Below are positions 1 to 5,612 of a stretch of DNA of 37,996 nt, piece by piece. The position numbers and the translations under genes are program-made. Numbering within the stretch: position 1 is the stretch's first letter; the number at the start of each line of letters is the position of its first letter. The notes beneath the pieces are model-generated. The model searched no databases, was not told the DNA's origin, and saw only the letters and a program-made list of their open reading frames with translations. The stretch comes from a virus: positions 1 to 37,996 of the IMG/VR virus record IMGVR_UViG_3300028829_002233. One strand, written 5' to 3'.

Positions 1-1
1 C

Positions 2-70
2 AAAAACAAATATGTTCGAACCGCAATTATTTCTGGAATTTTAGCAGGGCTTCTTTATAACGTTTTATAA
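2..70 (+). CDS. C-terminal end of a small membrane-type protein (partial, start outside window)
   Basis: An open frame enters at the window edge and runs 22 codons to TAA. The visible residues end in a hydrophobic stretch (AIISGILAGLLYNVL) that would fit a C-terminal membrane helix. The next gene begins 15 bases later after a good ribosome site (AAGGGG), which suits an operon arrangement. With so little sequence no family can be named, and a chance open frame is possible. Confidence 0.4.
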   Translation, partial: KNKYVRTAIISGILAGLLYNVL

Positions 71-85
71 ATAAGGGGCAGACTA

Positions 86-301
86 ATGGTTACGATTGAT
101 ATTGATATTACAGACGATGAGTACGTTACGCAGGCCATGGAAAAATTTAATATTGATATTGAGCTCACACAATATGGAGCACGGGTCACGGGACTACGCG
201 ATGACATCATGGGATACTTAAGGTCGGACTTACACGGGCTCGACTACACAGACGTTGAAGGGCTCTTCCCCGAGCTTATGGATAATTCAGGATACTACTA
301 A
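86..301 (+). CDS. Small acidic hypothetical phage protein (71 aa)
   Basis: I do not recognise the family. The ATG at 86 follows AAGGGGCAGACTA, a good ribosome site. The protein is acidic (TIDIDITDDEYVTQAMEKF at the N-terminus, DYTDVEGLFPEL near the end) with no Cys pairs or membrane segment. Its TAA overlaps the ATG of the next gene by one base (TAATG), indicating translational coupling in a small-gene operon leading to the methyltransferase-like gene. An early host-interaction role is only inference from size and position. Confidence 0.7.
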   Translation: MVTIDIDITDDEYVTQAMEKFNIDIELTQYGARVTGLRDDIMGYLRSDLHGLDYTDVEGLFPELMDNSGYY

Positions 302-474
302 TGAATGTAAATTGTTTGACATGCGGAAACGAAATGATTTGGAATAGTGATTTTGATGTATCAGAGGACGGACCTTACACTATGTTTAGTGTTTATACGT
401 GCTCAAATTGTAACGGGCTTATGGAGTTTTATGTAGCTGACGAAAACCACGAGGACTTTAAAAACCTTGGGTAA
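301..474 (+). CDS. Small zinc-ribbon protein (57 aa)
   Basis: A short gene between two others in a continuous operon. It starts at the ATG overlapping the previous stop and ends at TAA 472-474. It carries two Cys pairs, C5-x2-C8 (NCLTCGNEM) and C34-x2-C37 (TCSNCNGL), the signature of a zinc ribbon. The rest is acidic. The end overlaps the next start by 8 bases. Such mini zinc ribbons in phages often bind nucleic acid or a protein partner; which applies here cannot be seen. Confidence 0.65.
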   Translation: MNVNCLTCGNEMIWNSDFDVSEDGPYTMFSVYTCSNCNGLMEFYVADENHEDFKNLG

Positions 475-988
475 ACGAAGCAACTTCGACCGCGTCCCAC
501 GGGACTATTACCCCACGCCGTTGGAAGCTGTTGTTCCGCTTTTAAAACATCTCCCTGAAGACGTTCTTTTCGCTGAACCCTGTGCAGGAGATGGCAGACT
601 TATCACGCACATTGAAACACACTCCACGGCCCGCGCCTATCTCATGACGGACATCGAACCCCGTATCGAGTACGTTGGAGAATGTGACGTTTTTGATTTA
701 GAGATCCAAGGCTGTGACATGGCCATTACTAACCCGCCGTGGAATAGAAACATCTTGCACCCCCTAATAGTGCATCTTTCCAATCAAGTTCCGACGTGGC
801 TGTTGTTTGATGCTGACTGGATCCACACTAAACAAAGCGCGGACTTCGGATCACGGCTCACGAAAATAGTTTCAGTCGGAAGAGTAAAGTGGATTGAAGG
901 TAGTAAACACAAAGGCAAAGACAACGCCTGTTGGTATCTGTTTGACAAACCTGATCCAGAAAGAGTTTGCCAGTTTTTCGGACAATAA
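467..988 (+). CDS. DNA methyltransferase-like protein (class I, adenine-type NPPW motif)
   Basis: A predicted SAM-dependent nucleic-acid methyltransferase of a family common in phages. Visible motifs are the family start GKRSNFDRVPRDYYPTP, the SAM-binding motif I AEPCAGDGRL (about residues 36-45), and the catalytic TNPPW tetrad typical of amino-methyltransferases (about residues 88-92). At 173 residues it is a compact version without an obvious target-recognition domain. The start is TTG at 467, chosen because the family N-terminus begins there; a GAGGA sequence lies 12 bases upstream. It may protect phage DNA from restriction or act in regulation. The methylated base and site are unknown. 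Confidence 0.8.
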   Translation: MGKRSNFDRVPRDYYPTPLEAVVPLLKHLPEDVLFAEPCAGDGRLITHIETHSTARAYLMTDIEPRIEYVGECDVFDLEIQGCDMAITNPPWNRNILHPLIVHLSNQVPTWLLFDADWIHTKQSADFGSRLTKIVSVGRVKWIEGSKHKGKDNACWYLFDKPDPERVCQFFGQ

Positions 989-1012
989 AAAACCCCCGCC
1001 AAAGCGGAGGTT
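988..1012 (-). terminator. Intrinsic terminator, best oriented for the minus-strand gene
   Basis: Positions 991-999 (AACCCCCGC) pair with 1004-1012 (GCGGAGGTT) with one mismatch. Read on the minus strand the stem is followed by a run of T (complement of the A run at 985-990), so it fits as the terminator of the gene at 1019-1429. On the plus strand there is no T tract, so it would terminate the methyltransferase transcript only weakly. Confidence 0.7.
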
Positions 1013-1018
1013 AAGTCG

Positions 1019-1429
1019 TTAAGCGTTTTCTAACTCTCGTTTAGAATGTTCCTTAACTCTTTTTTCATGATACGCGTTTGCTTCAATCAACCAACCTTCA
1101 CAGTCCGTGTGATCCTCATTAAACTCGTTTTTACGAGCAGGCCTTACGGACCTGTCCGTCACCGTGAAGAAACCAATGGGTGTTGGAGGCCTGTCCACGT
1201 TCCATTGGTAACCACCGAAATCTGCCGCAGATAAATCCTCATCAAGACCGTAAACAACTAAGACTGGATTTTTGGATCCACCCTCGTATTTATGAGCTTG
1301 GCGGGCGGCGGTGATTGGATCAGTGGCCTTGGCCCACGAACCCGTCATCCCTCGAGTGATTGCGAGGAAAGTCGCGCCGTTTGGTAATACCCAATCTTTA
1401 GTTTCATTTTTTAAACTAGAATTAACCAT
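1019..1429 (-). CDS. Conserved hypothetical phage protein (136 aa), the only minus-strand gene
   Basis: The protein reads WVLPNGATFLAITRGMTGSW near the start, then an acidic middle with GGYQWNVDRPPTPIGFFTV, and ends in a charged helix (YHEKRVKEHSKRELENA). I recognise the pattern from hypothetical phage proteins but know no function. The start ATG is preceded on the minus strand by GGGACTATAAAT, a weak ribosome site. It has its own terminator at 988-1012, and a minus-strand TTGACA at 1573-1578 could be its -35 box. Transcription against everything else suggests separate control. Confidence 0.75.
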   Translation of the reverse strand: MVNSSLKNETKDWVLPNGATFLAITRGMTGSWAKATDPITAARQAHKYEGGSKNPVLVVYGLDEDLSAADFGGYQWNVDRPPTPIGFFTVTDRSVRPARKNEFNEDHTDCEGWLIEANAYHEKRVKEHSKRELENA

Positions 1430-1544
1430 ATTTATAGTCCCGTATACGCTTTGCTTTCACGGTTTCACCCGTAAAGCAATTTTTACTATTAACGATTTCA
1501 AACAGCATTCGGTCTTTCTGACCTCGACCAAGATGACGGTCGTA

Positions 1545-1578
1545 TCTACATAGTCGCATAAATCTATATACGTGTCAA
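1545..1578 (-). promoter_or_regulatory. Possible minus-strand promoter for the gene at 1019-1429
   Basis: On the minus strand a perfect TTGACA lies at 1573-1578. A weak -10 candidate (GACTAT) follows about 17 bases on. The leader to the start codon would be over 100 bases. The -35 box is good and the -10 box is poor, so this is tentative. Confidence 0.3.
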
Positions 1579-1659
1579 TCCACTAAAAACCTATCCTTAC
1601 CTATCCTTTTAGATAGGTATTTTAACCAAGGGTGCGACACCGTGCCGCACTTTTGGGTC

Positions 1660-1689
1660 TTTACTGACCACCCCCTAGGGTGCTATACT
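1660..1689 (+). promoter_or_regulatory. Sigma70-like promoter upstream of the 54-aa gene
   Basis: TTTACT (1660-1665) and TATACT (1684-1689) are spaced by 18 bases. The -10 box lies inside the left arm of the palindrome at 1681-1709, so a protein bound there would block or modulate this promoter. The transcript would carry the parS sequence in its leader and read into the gene at 1793. Confidence 0.5.
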
Positions 1690-1709
1690 ATACGAAGTAT
1701 AGTATAGCA
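1681..1709. promoter_or_regulatory. Perfect 29-bp palindrome (13-bp arms, GAA centre), candidate operator or DNA hairpin
   Basis: TGCTATACTATAC (1681-1693) is the exact reverse complement of GTATAGTATAGCA (1697-1709), separated by GAA. It overlaps the -10 box of the promoter at 1660-1689, so an operator is the simplest reading. The C-GAA-G loop is also the type known to give unusually stable single-stranded DNA hairpins, so an extruded hairpin role is possible. Confidence 0.7.
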
Positions 1710-1741
1710 GTTTCGGGAGAAAATTGTTGCTGTACTTTAGA

Positions 1742-1757
1742 TGTTTCACGTGAAACA
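1742..1757. promoter_or_regulatory. parS: Perfect chromosomal-type parS site (ParB-binding centromere)
   Basis: The 16 bases TGTTTCACGTGAAACA match the conserved bacterial parS consensus (TGTTNCACGTGAAACA) exactly. The palindrome extends one base further on each side (1741-1758). It lies in non-coding DNA, 35 bases before the start of the 54-aa gene at 1793. No ParA- or ParB-like protein is visible in the window, so the binder would be host ParB or a phage ParB encoded elsewhere. A given 16-mer is expected about 0.00001 times in 38 kb, so chance is unlikely. Function has not been shown. Confidence 0.8.
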
Positions 1758-1792
1758 TTTAATAATAACTTTAAAAATGAAAGGACATTATA

Positions 1793-1957
1793 ATGTCACA
1801 AAAAAGAATAACTCCAAGTGAGTATAAAAAGTTATCATCAAAAAATAAAATTAAAAAGATTACAGATGATCTCGATGCGCGAGGAATCGAGTGGGCCTTC
1901 GATCACAAGTTGAGCTCCGTGTTTGGAAGTCCTTCTGACAAGCCTTCTAAAAATTAA
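1793..1957 (+). CDS. Small basic hypothetical protein (54 aa) next to the parS site
   Basis: ATG at 1793 follows AAAGGACATTATA, a good ribosome site, and an AACTTTAAA leader element (1767-1775) also found before several other genes here. The protein is basic at the N-terminus (MSQKRITPSEYKKLSSKNK) and continues with ITDDLDARGIEWAFDHKL. I recognise no family. Its place just after the palindrome and parS makes a DNA-related or regulatory role possible, but this is inference from position alone. Confidence 0.6.
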   Translation: MSQKRITPSEYKKLSSKNKIKKITDDLDARGIEWAFDHKLSSVFGSPSDKPSKN

Positions 1958-1965
1958 AAAACTAA

Positions 1966-1983
1966 CCCCGCCTTCGGGCGGGG
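1966..1983. terminator. GC-rich hairpin with TTCG loop after the 54-aa gene
   Basis: CCCCGCC (1966-1972) pairs perfectly with GGCGGGG (1977-1983) around a TTCG tetraloop. It lies nine bases after the 54-aa gene. The plus strand has no clear T tract behind it, whereas the minus strand has TTAGTTTTTT, so it may terminate in both directions with different strength. Confidence 0.6.
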
Positions 1984-2034
1984 AAACTTAAACTTCGGCA
2001 GAATCTCAGGGTACAATCATACCAAGCCATCTTC

Positions 2035-2062
2035 AAAACGCTCTCAGCGGGCATCCTAGAGG
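2035..2062 (+). repeat. 28-bp dispersed repeat, copy 1
   Basis: Positions 2035-2062 match 9038-9065 at 25 of 28 bases (core ACGCTC-T-AGC-GGCATCCTA). Both copies are non-coding and in the same orientation, 7 kb apart. This copy precedes the gene at 2108 by 45 bases. It does not form a conserved stem in both copies, so a protein-binding or recombination site is more likely than an RNA fold. Confidence 0.6.
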
Positions 2063-2107
2063 ACTGAATTTTTCCGAAACTAACAAAAAACTTAAAAAGG
2101 AATTAAA

Positions 2108-2449
2108 ATGACTAAAGTATTAGATTACAAAATGAAAAAGAAAATAATGAAAGACCTTGTCAACATCGAGATCTTAGCCAACGATATTAATTCAAATGAA
2201 ATAGCCGAAGCAACGCGGAAACTCTGGCTCGTTGTTAAAGACCTGACAGGGGAAGAGACCCACACTGAACCCCCTAATTATGGTTTAGATTATGACGCCG
2301 AACATCTAAAGTTTGCGATGGTTAAATTTCAAAACGAAACTTGGAATGGTTCATTTCACGAAGGCGTTGAAGTCCAAGAGGCAGACGTGATCCAAGCTTG
2401 GCGAGCCGCGGCACACGAAACAGGGTACTTTAAACATGAGGAGGCTTAG
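2108..2449 (+). CDS. Hypothetical phage protein (113 aa)
   Basis: No family is recognised. The start ATG follows AAAAAGGAATTAAA, a good ribosome site. The N-terminal half is a charged helical stretch (DYKMKKKIMKDLVNIEIL), and the C-terminal half has ADVIQAWRAAAHETGYF. There are no Cys pairs or membrane segments. It ends in GAGGAGGCTTAG, which supplies the ribosome site for the next gene three bases on, so the two are a coupled pair between the hairpin at 1966 and the TGTAAC region. Confidence 0.7.
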   Translation: MTKVLDYKMKKKIMKDLVNIEILANDINSNEIAEATRKLWLVVKDLTGEETHTEPPNYGLDYDAEHLKFAMVKFQNETWNGSFHEGVEVQEADVIQAWRAAAHETGYFKHEEA

Positions 2450-2452
2450 GTC

Positions 2453-2689
2453 ATGGTAAGTGTAACAAAAAAATACCCCTTCAAAGAAGGTGATACATAT
2501 TACACTGTCGAAAATGGATTGCTCGTTTGCTCTTGTTGGGATGACACGAGCGAGGAACTTTATGACGCTGACCCCGAAAAAGTTTACTACTGCGTAAACA
2601 AATCGGGTTTAATCGAATGGGTTCCACAAAGCGGCGGAAACAAAAAACTCTGTAGCTTTCCCCCTGAGCTCTACCTCCGTAGGGCTTAG
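2453..2689 (+). CDS. Hypothetical small protein (78 aa), coupled to the gene before
   Basis: No family is recognised. The start ATG has a strong GAGGAG upstream, inside the end of the previous gene. The protein is small, aromatic-rich and probably beta-rich (GDTYYTVENGLLVCSCWDD, then KVYYCVNKSGLIEWVPQ). It has four Cys residues but not in a standard zinc-ribbon spacing. It is the last gene before a 325-base gap that precedes the small terminase gene. Confidence 0.7.
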   Translation: MVSVTKKYPFKEGDTYYTVENGLLVCSCWDDTSEELYDADPEKVYYCVNKSGLIEWVPQSGGNKKLCSFPPELYLRRA

Positions 2690-3014
2690 ACCACGGATCA
2701 CGGTTACATTAAAACGCCTTTTGTATATATAGAGCGAAAAATAAAAAAAAATATTTTTTCGTAAAATAGGTGTAACTGGTGTAACCGTGTAACTTTGGTA
2801 ATTAAGCTTATGTTATATATAGAGATTTTAGTTACATAAGTACAAAAACAAATATGTAACCGTACCAGAGTTTATGTAACCTTTGGGCGCCTTAATCTCA
2901 ATATTGCGTATAAGGGCTCAAATTTCTTTTTTTTTATTTTTATTTTTTCTTCCTATATAAGTAATAGCGTGTTATTAAAAAGTTAATCTAACTCTGATTA
3001 ACTGGACAAATCAA
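2690..3014. promoter_or_regulatory. AT-rich intergenic region with a TGTAAC array upstream of terS (candidate pac/cos or origin)
   Basis: No gene is seen here. TGTAAC occurs directly at 2771-2776, 2780-2785, 2788-2793, 2855-2860 and 2875-2880, and inverted (GTTACA) at 2703-2708 and 2831-2836. The array is interleaved with long A/T tracts and a TATATATAGAG sequence that occurs twice. Iterated short elements beside AT-rich DNA are typical of origins. Arrays directly upstream of a small terminase gene are also typical of packaging start sites. A TATAAG box near 2960 could drive terS. Confidence 0.65.
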
Positions 3015-3626
3015 ATGGCTAATAAAAAAGCATTACCTAAATCCCATATTCCTGCAAAACCCCAAGGCCGACCCAAGAGAACTAAGATCCAACCTCTGAC
3101 ACGACGTCAAGAATTGTTTGTGAAAGAACTTGTTTCTAAGGACGGTCAAATCACAATGCGCGAAGCCGCTATAAATGCAGGCTACCCTGCGAGCTCTGCT
3201 CACACGAGAGCTTATGAACTTACTAACCCAAATCATTCGCCTCATGTTGTCAACGCTATCCAAGCTTATCGAGCTGAATTGGATCAAAAGTTTGGTGTCA
3301 ATTATCAAAGGCATTTAAAAGACCTCCAAACCATTCGAGATATGGCTTTGACTAATGGAGCTTATTCGGCGGCTGTTCAGGCCGAGTACCGAAGAGGACA
3401 AGCGCAAGGTCAGATCTATATTAACAAGTCTGAGATTAGGACAGGATCGATTGATAGTATGTCGAAAGATGAAGTCTTGAAAGCATTAAAGGAGATTAAA
3501 CAAAGTTATGCCCCAATCACTATCGACGTTACTGCCGCAGGATCGGCAAATTCCTCAAACCGCTCAAAAGCGAGAAGCCGACTTATGGACGAAGATGAAG
3601 AAGGGGATGAAGGACTCGAAGCGTAA
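3015..3626 (+). CDS. terS: Terminase small subunit
   Basis: The DNA-recognition subunit of the packaging motor, which binds the pac or cos site and hands DNA to TerL. After a basic tail (KPQGRPKRTKIQ) comes the Terminase_2-type core LTRRQELFVKELV, then MREAAINAGYPASSA, the usual helix-turn-helix. A central oligomerisation-type helical region follows, and an acidic C-terminus (MDEDEEGDEGLEA). The 203-residue length is normal. Its 3' end overlaps the nuclease gene by 119 bases. The large subunit lies 5.6 kb away, beyond the small-gene cassettes, which is unusual because the two are normally adjacent. Confidence 0.85.
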   Translation: MANKKALPKSHIPAKPQGRPKRTKIQPLTRRQELFVKELVSKDGQITMREAAINAGYPASSAHTRAYELTNPNHSPHVVNAIQAYRAELDQKFGVNYQRHLKDLQTIRDMALTNGAYSAAVQAEYRRGQAQGQIYINKSEIRTGSIDSMSKDEVLKALKEIKQSYAPITIDVTAAGSANSSNRSKARSRLMDEDEEGDEGLEA

Positions 3627-3972
3627 CTTTCAAGCGACCCGTTTAGAAACTTGGGCCACTCCCGGTGTTCCTGACGTAGTTTTATTGGACGAAAAAGGTA
3701 ACTTTCACTTTATTGAATTAAAGGCTACCAGTAGCAAAGCGGTGGACTTACGCCCGCATCAAGTTGCTTGGTTATGTAACCACAGGCATGGAAGCGTTTG
3801 GGTTCTTGTAAAGAAATTAAAAACTAAAAAACTAGAGCAACAGCTCTTTTTGTTTGACGGTTCTGATGCAATGGATCTTAAACTGGAGGGCTTAAAATTT
3901 ACGCCCAAATTACATCAAATAAAAGATTTTGATTGGAGTGAAGTTTTTAACTTGATTAGTCCTATAGATTAG
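3508..3972 (+). CDS. VRR-NUC-like PD-(D/E)XK nuclease
   Basis: A predicted Mg-dependent endonuclease of the Holliday-junction-resolvase-like superfamily, here perhaps helping to resolve or trim replication concatemers before packaging. The motif order is visible: EADLWTKMKKG (residues 23-33), GVPD with catalytic D56, the IELK motif with E70 and K72, and HQVAWL with Q85. I chose the ATG at 3508 because EADLW-x-x-MK is a normal family N-terminus. Starts at 3595 or 3607 would remove it but would avoid the long overlap with terS. Confidence 0.8.
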   Translation: MPQSLSTLLPQDRQIPQTAQKREADLWTKMKKGMKDSKRNFQATRLETWATPGVPDVVLLDEKGNFHFIELKATSSKAVDLRPHQVAWLCNHRHGSVWVLVKKLKTKKLEQQLFLFDGSDAMDLKLEGLKFTPKLHQIKDFDWSEVFNLISPID

Positions 3973-4015
3973 TATACTCTAATATACATAACTTTAACTT
4001 TTGGAGAAATCAAAA

Positions 4016-4165
4016 ATGTTTGTCTTAATTACTTTACAAAAAACTAAAATCTTAGGTGTTGAATTATGGCCTGTAGATTCTGCCGAATCTTACGAGGAAA
4101 TGCAAGACGCCGCAAAAGAAGTTGAATTGCAAGGATATCGTTGCGAAATCCATAAAGCTTATTAA
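4016..4165 (+). CDS. Small hypothetical protein (49 aa)
   Basis: ATG at 4016 follows TTTTGGAGAAATCAAAA, a strong ribosome site. The protein reads MFVLITLQKTKILGVELWPV and continues with an acidic helix and GYRCEIHKAY. It looks like a compact beta-hairpin plus helix domain; I know no function. It opens the run of small genes between the terminase subunits. A possible TATACT at 3973-3978, with no good -35 box, is the only promoter hint. Confidence 0.65.
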   Translation: MFVLITLQKTKILGVELWPVDSAESYEEMQDAAKEVELQGYRCEIHKAY

Positions 4166-4178
4166 CGGGAGAATAAAA

Positions 4179-4448
4179 ATGACTATGTTGACTAAAGATG
4201 AAATAAAGGAATTGAAGGTTGCTTCAGTAATCTCAAATTTTAAAAAACAATTAATGAGAAAGTGGGAAAGAAAAGGTGGATATGAAAACTTCGGTGCAAA
4301 AGAAGAAAATACAATAAGAGAAATGTTTAAGGTAAATATTGGTTCCCCCTCTGAAAGAAAAATTTCAAAAATGATTAATGAATTTCATAACTGGGCAAAC
4401 GATTACGAAGGTGACAAATGTGAGATATGGAGGGGTTATAATGACTAA
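4179..4448 (+). CDS. Hypothetical charged helical protein (89 aa)
   Basis: I place the start at ATG 4179, behind ACGGGAGAATAAAA, rather than at an upstream TTG inside the previous gene. The protein is helical and basic (SNFKKQLMRKWERKGG) with no recognised motif. Its end overlaps the next start by 8 bases (GGTTATAATGACTAA), so the two are coupled. It belongs to the AT-rich small-gene block after terS. Function unknown. Confidence 0.65.
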   Translation: MTMLTKDEIKELKVASVISNFKKQLMRKWERKGGYENFGAKEENTIREMFKVNIGSPSERKISKMINEFHNWANDYEGDKCEIWRGYND

Positions 4449-4599
4449 AAACAATTTTACATATTTAGTTGAATATTCAACCCCCAATCAATTTATAGTG
4501 GAGGCCTCTAATTTGGCTGAGGCTAAAAAGAAAGCCTATCAAAAATTAATTGATGTAGATGAAAAAATAATTTTAACAGTAAAGCAGGTGACCACATGA
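4441..4599 (+). CDS. Small hypothetical protein (52 aa)
   Basis: The start at ATG 4441 follows GGAGGGGTTATA, a strong ribosome site inside the preceding gene. The protein reads MTKNNFTYLVEYSTPNQFIV and then a Lys/Ala helix (EASNLAEAKKKAYQKL), a small beta-beta-alpha pattern. No family is recognised. It overlaps the next gene by four bases (ATGA), consistent with translational coupling. Confidence 0.65.
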   Translation: MTKNNFTYLVEYSTPNQFIVEASNLAEAKKKAYQKLIDVDEKIILTVKQVTT

Positions 4600-4811
4600 A
4601 ATATTATGAAGTAGATAGAAAAACCCCTTATGCACGAGGCGAGAGCGACTATTGGTATCGGAGACCTTATAACCCTCATAAATATTACGACGGTAGTTAT
4701 CGCGAACCTAAGCCGAATTACAAGCTTACACAAGCGGAGCGCGATGAGTACGCTAGAGGATTTAATGACGCCAATGATAAAGAAATAAGTTTCACAAGGT
4801 GGAAAAAATAG
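4596..4811 (+). CDS. Tyr-rich hypothetical protein (71 aa)
   Basis: It begins at an ATGA overlap with the gene before, behind CAGGTGACCAC. The first half is very rich in Tyr, Arg and Pro (RRPYNPHKYYDGSYREPKPN), and the second half is a helix with AERDEYARGFNDANDKE. The composition suggests an unstructured, basic N-terminal tail with a short helix. No family is known to me. The stop is followed directly by the ATG of a 29-residue frame. Confidence 0.6.
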   Translation: MKYYEVDRKTPYARGESDYWYRRPYNPHKYYDGSYREPKPNYKLTQAERDEYARGFNDANDKEISFTRWKK

Positions 4812-4901
4812 ATGTTTTTATTTAAATGGATCTATGTAAAAATTTACGGTCAAGAGTGTTGGGACGAAGCTATGAATCCCACTAAAAAGAAAAAAAGGTA
4901 A
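4812..4901 (+). CDS. Possible 29-aa peptide gene
   Basis: An ATG directly after the preceding stop opens a 29-codon frame with AAGGTGG (4797-4803) as a plausible ribosome site. The peptide has an aromatic N-terminus (MFLFKWIYVKIYG) and ends in a Lys/Arg run. It is followed by a terminator at 4922. The spacing fits a real last gene of the operon, but it is too short to test by composition. Confidence 0.4.
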   Translation: MFLFKWIYVKIYGQECWDEAMNPTKKKKR

Positions 4902-4921
4902 TAAAAAAATTGTAAAGAATT

Positions 4922-4946
4922 AACCTCGCTTTGGCGGGGTTTTTTT
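4922..4946 (+). terminator. Intrinsic terminator closing the 4016-4901 block
   Basis: AACCTCGC (4922-4929) pairs with GCGGGGTT (4934-4941) through eight positions including one G-T, around TTTG, followed by T to 4946. The cassette promoter at 4952 starts six bases later, so terminator and promoter form one joined unit. Confidence 0.85.
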
Positions 4947-4951
4947 AGGGC

Positions 4952-4980
4952 TTGTATTCTATCGCATATTATTCTATATA
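4952..4980 (+). promoter_or_regulatory. Cassette promoter A
   Basis: TTGTAT (4952-4957), spacer 17, TATATA (4975-4980). The spacer contains TATCGCATA (4960-4968), shared with other promoters of the window. The next 20 bases run into the AACTTTAAA leader element (4993-5001). This sequence closely matches the promoter at 5551-5579. Confidence 0.75.
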
Positions 4981-5031
4981 TGTGACATCTTAAACTTTAA
5001 AAAAAAATAACAACAACAAATGGAGAGACTA

Positions 5032-5271
5032 ATGACTAAACCATATGAATATTTTGTAGTGGTAGCCAGTGGTGAGTTTTTACTTTCGAACTTCCCTTCT
5101 GAAGATATGTCAAAAGATGAAATGTTTGAATTCTTTACAGATAACGTTTGTGAAGGGTATGAGTGGAATCTTCCTGAAGACCTACTAGAGAAGATATACA
5201 ACCTTGCTCACACCTTAGAAAACATCTACACTTTAGGATACAAGGAAGGTGTAGAAAGCTTTAACCAATAA
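5032..5271 (+). CDS. Hypothetical acidic protein (79 aa), first gene of cassette A
   Basis: I use ATG 5032, behind AATGGAGAGACTA, the usual ribosome site of this block, not the in-frame ATG 12 bases upstream. The protein is acidic (NFPSEDMSKDEMFEFFTDN) and helical at the end (LGYKEGVESFNQ). No family is recognised. It has its own promoter (4952-4980) and is followed after 32 bases by a second small gene without a terminator between, so the two share a transcript. Confidence 0.65.
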   Translation: MTKPYEYFVVVASGEFLLSNFPSEDMSKDEMFEFFTDNVCEGYEWNLPEDLLEKIYNLAHTLENIYTLGYKEGVESFNQ

Positions 5272-5303
5272 AGAGAATAATAAACTTTAAAAAAGGAAAC
5301 AAT

Positions 5304-5489
5304 ATGGGTAATTATAAATATATTGTATGGGTCGGTGGTTGTGAGGACTACTATAGTACATACGAGAGAGCAAAAGAACACTATGACGAATGGATTGATA
5401 AAGGATATGATGACGTACACATACTGGAGATATTAGCCTCTACTGAATCACCTTTACCTTATAGCCCAATAGACGTTTTGACTTGGTGA
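5304..5489 (+). CDS. Small hypothetical protein (61 aa) with YIVWVGG start
   Basis: ATG 5304 follows AAAAGGAAACAAT and the AACTTTAAA element at 5283-5291. The protein begins NYKYIVWVGGCEDYYSTYER and continues with EHYDEWIDKGYDDVHILEIL, a pattern I associate with short hypothetical proteins of marine phages, with a beta-strand, helix and beta-strand order. No function is known. Second gene of cassette A; the terminator at 5523 ends the transcript. Confidence 0.65.
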   Translation: MGNYKYIVWVGGCEDYYSTYERAKEHYDEWIDKGYDDVHILEILASTESPLPYSPIDVLTW

Positions 5490-5522
5490 AAGGGAATCTA
5501 TGAAAACCTTTAAAATGAAATG

Positions 5523-5547
5523 CCGCCTCTTTGGGGCGGTTTTTTTT
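5523..5547 (+). terminator. Intrinsic terminator of cassette A
   Basis: CCGCCTC (5523-5529) pairs with GGGGCGG (5533-5539), one G-T included, around TTT, then eight T (5540-5547). The next promoter starts at 5551, only three bases after the T run. Confidence 0.85.
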
Positions 5548-5550
5548 GTC

Positions 5551-5579
5551 TTGTATTCTATCGCATATTATCTTATACT
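5551..5579 (+). promoter_or_regulatory. Cassette promoter B
   Basis: TTGTAT (5551-5556), spacer 17, TATACT (5574-5579). The spacer holds TATCGCATA (5559-5567). The promoter and leader, up to the AACTTTAAA element at 5592-5600, are near-identical to promoter A, although the genes they drive are unrelated. Confidence 0.75.
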
Positions 5580-5612
5580 TCTAACATCTTAAACTTTAAA
5601 GGATCAAAAAAA

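Larger units (their letters stand above)
1430..1792. promoter_or_regulatory. Inverted-repeat-rich control region (possible origin or partition region)
   Basis: No gene is seen in these 363 bases. From left to right they hold a TCGCATAAATC-TATATA sequence (1554-1570) like the cassette promoters further on, a minus-strand TTGACA (1573-1578), a stem ACCTATC/GATAGGT (1599-1605 with 1612-1618), a sigma70-like promoter (1660-1689) overlapped by a 29-bp palindrome (1681-1709), and a perfect parS palindrome (1741-1758). The region lies between divergent transcription units. It could be a switch region or an origin; the sequence alone does not decide. Confidence 0.6.

Noticed and set aside
1-15. The first 15 bases (CAAAAACAAATATGT) recur at 2843-2857
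   Set aside because: A 15-base A-rich match is too short and too simple to indicate terminal redundancy or a circular genome.
1685-1705. Resemblance of the palindrome arm to loxP (shared CTTCGTATA)
   Set aside because: The site has a 3-base, not 8-base, centre and only 10 of 13 arm bases agree; no Cre-like recombinase is seen.
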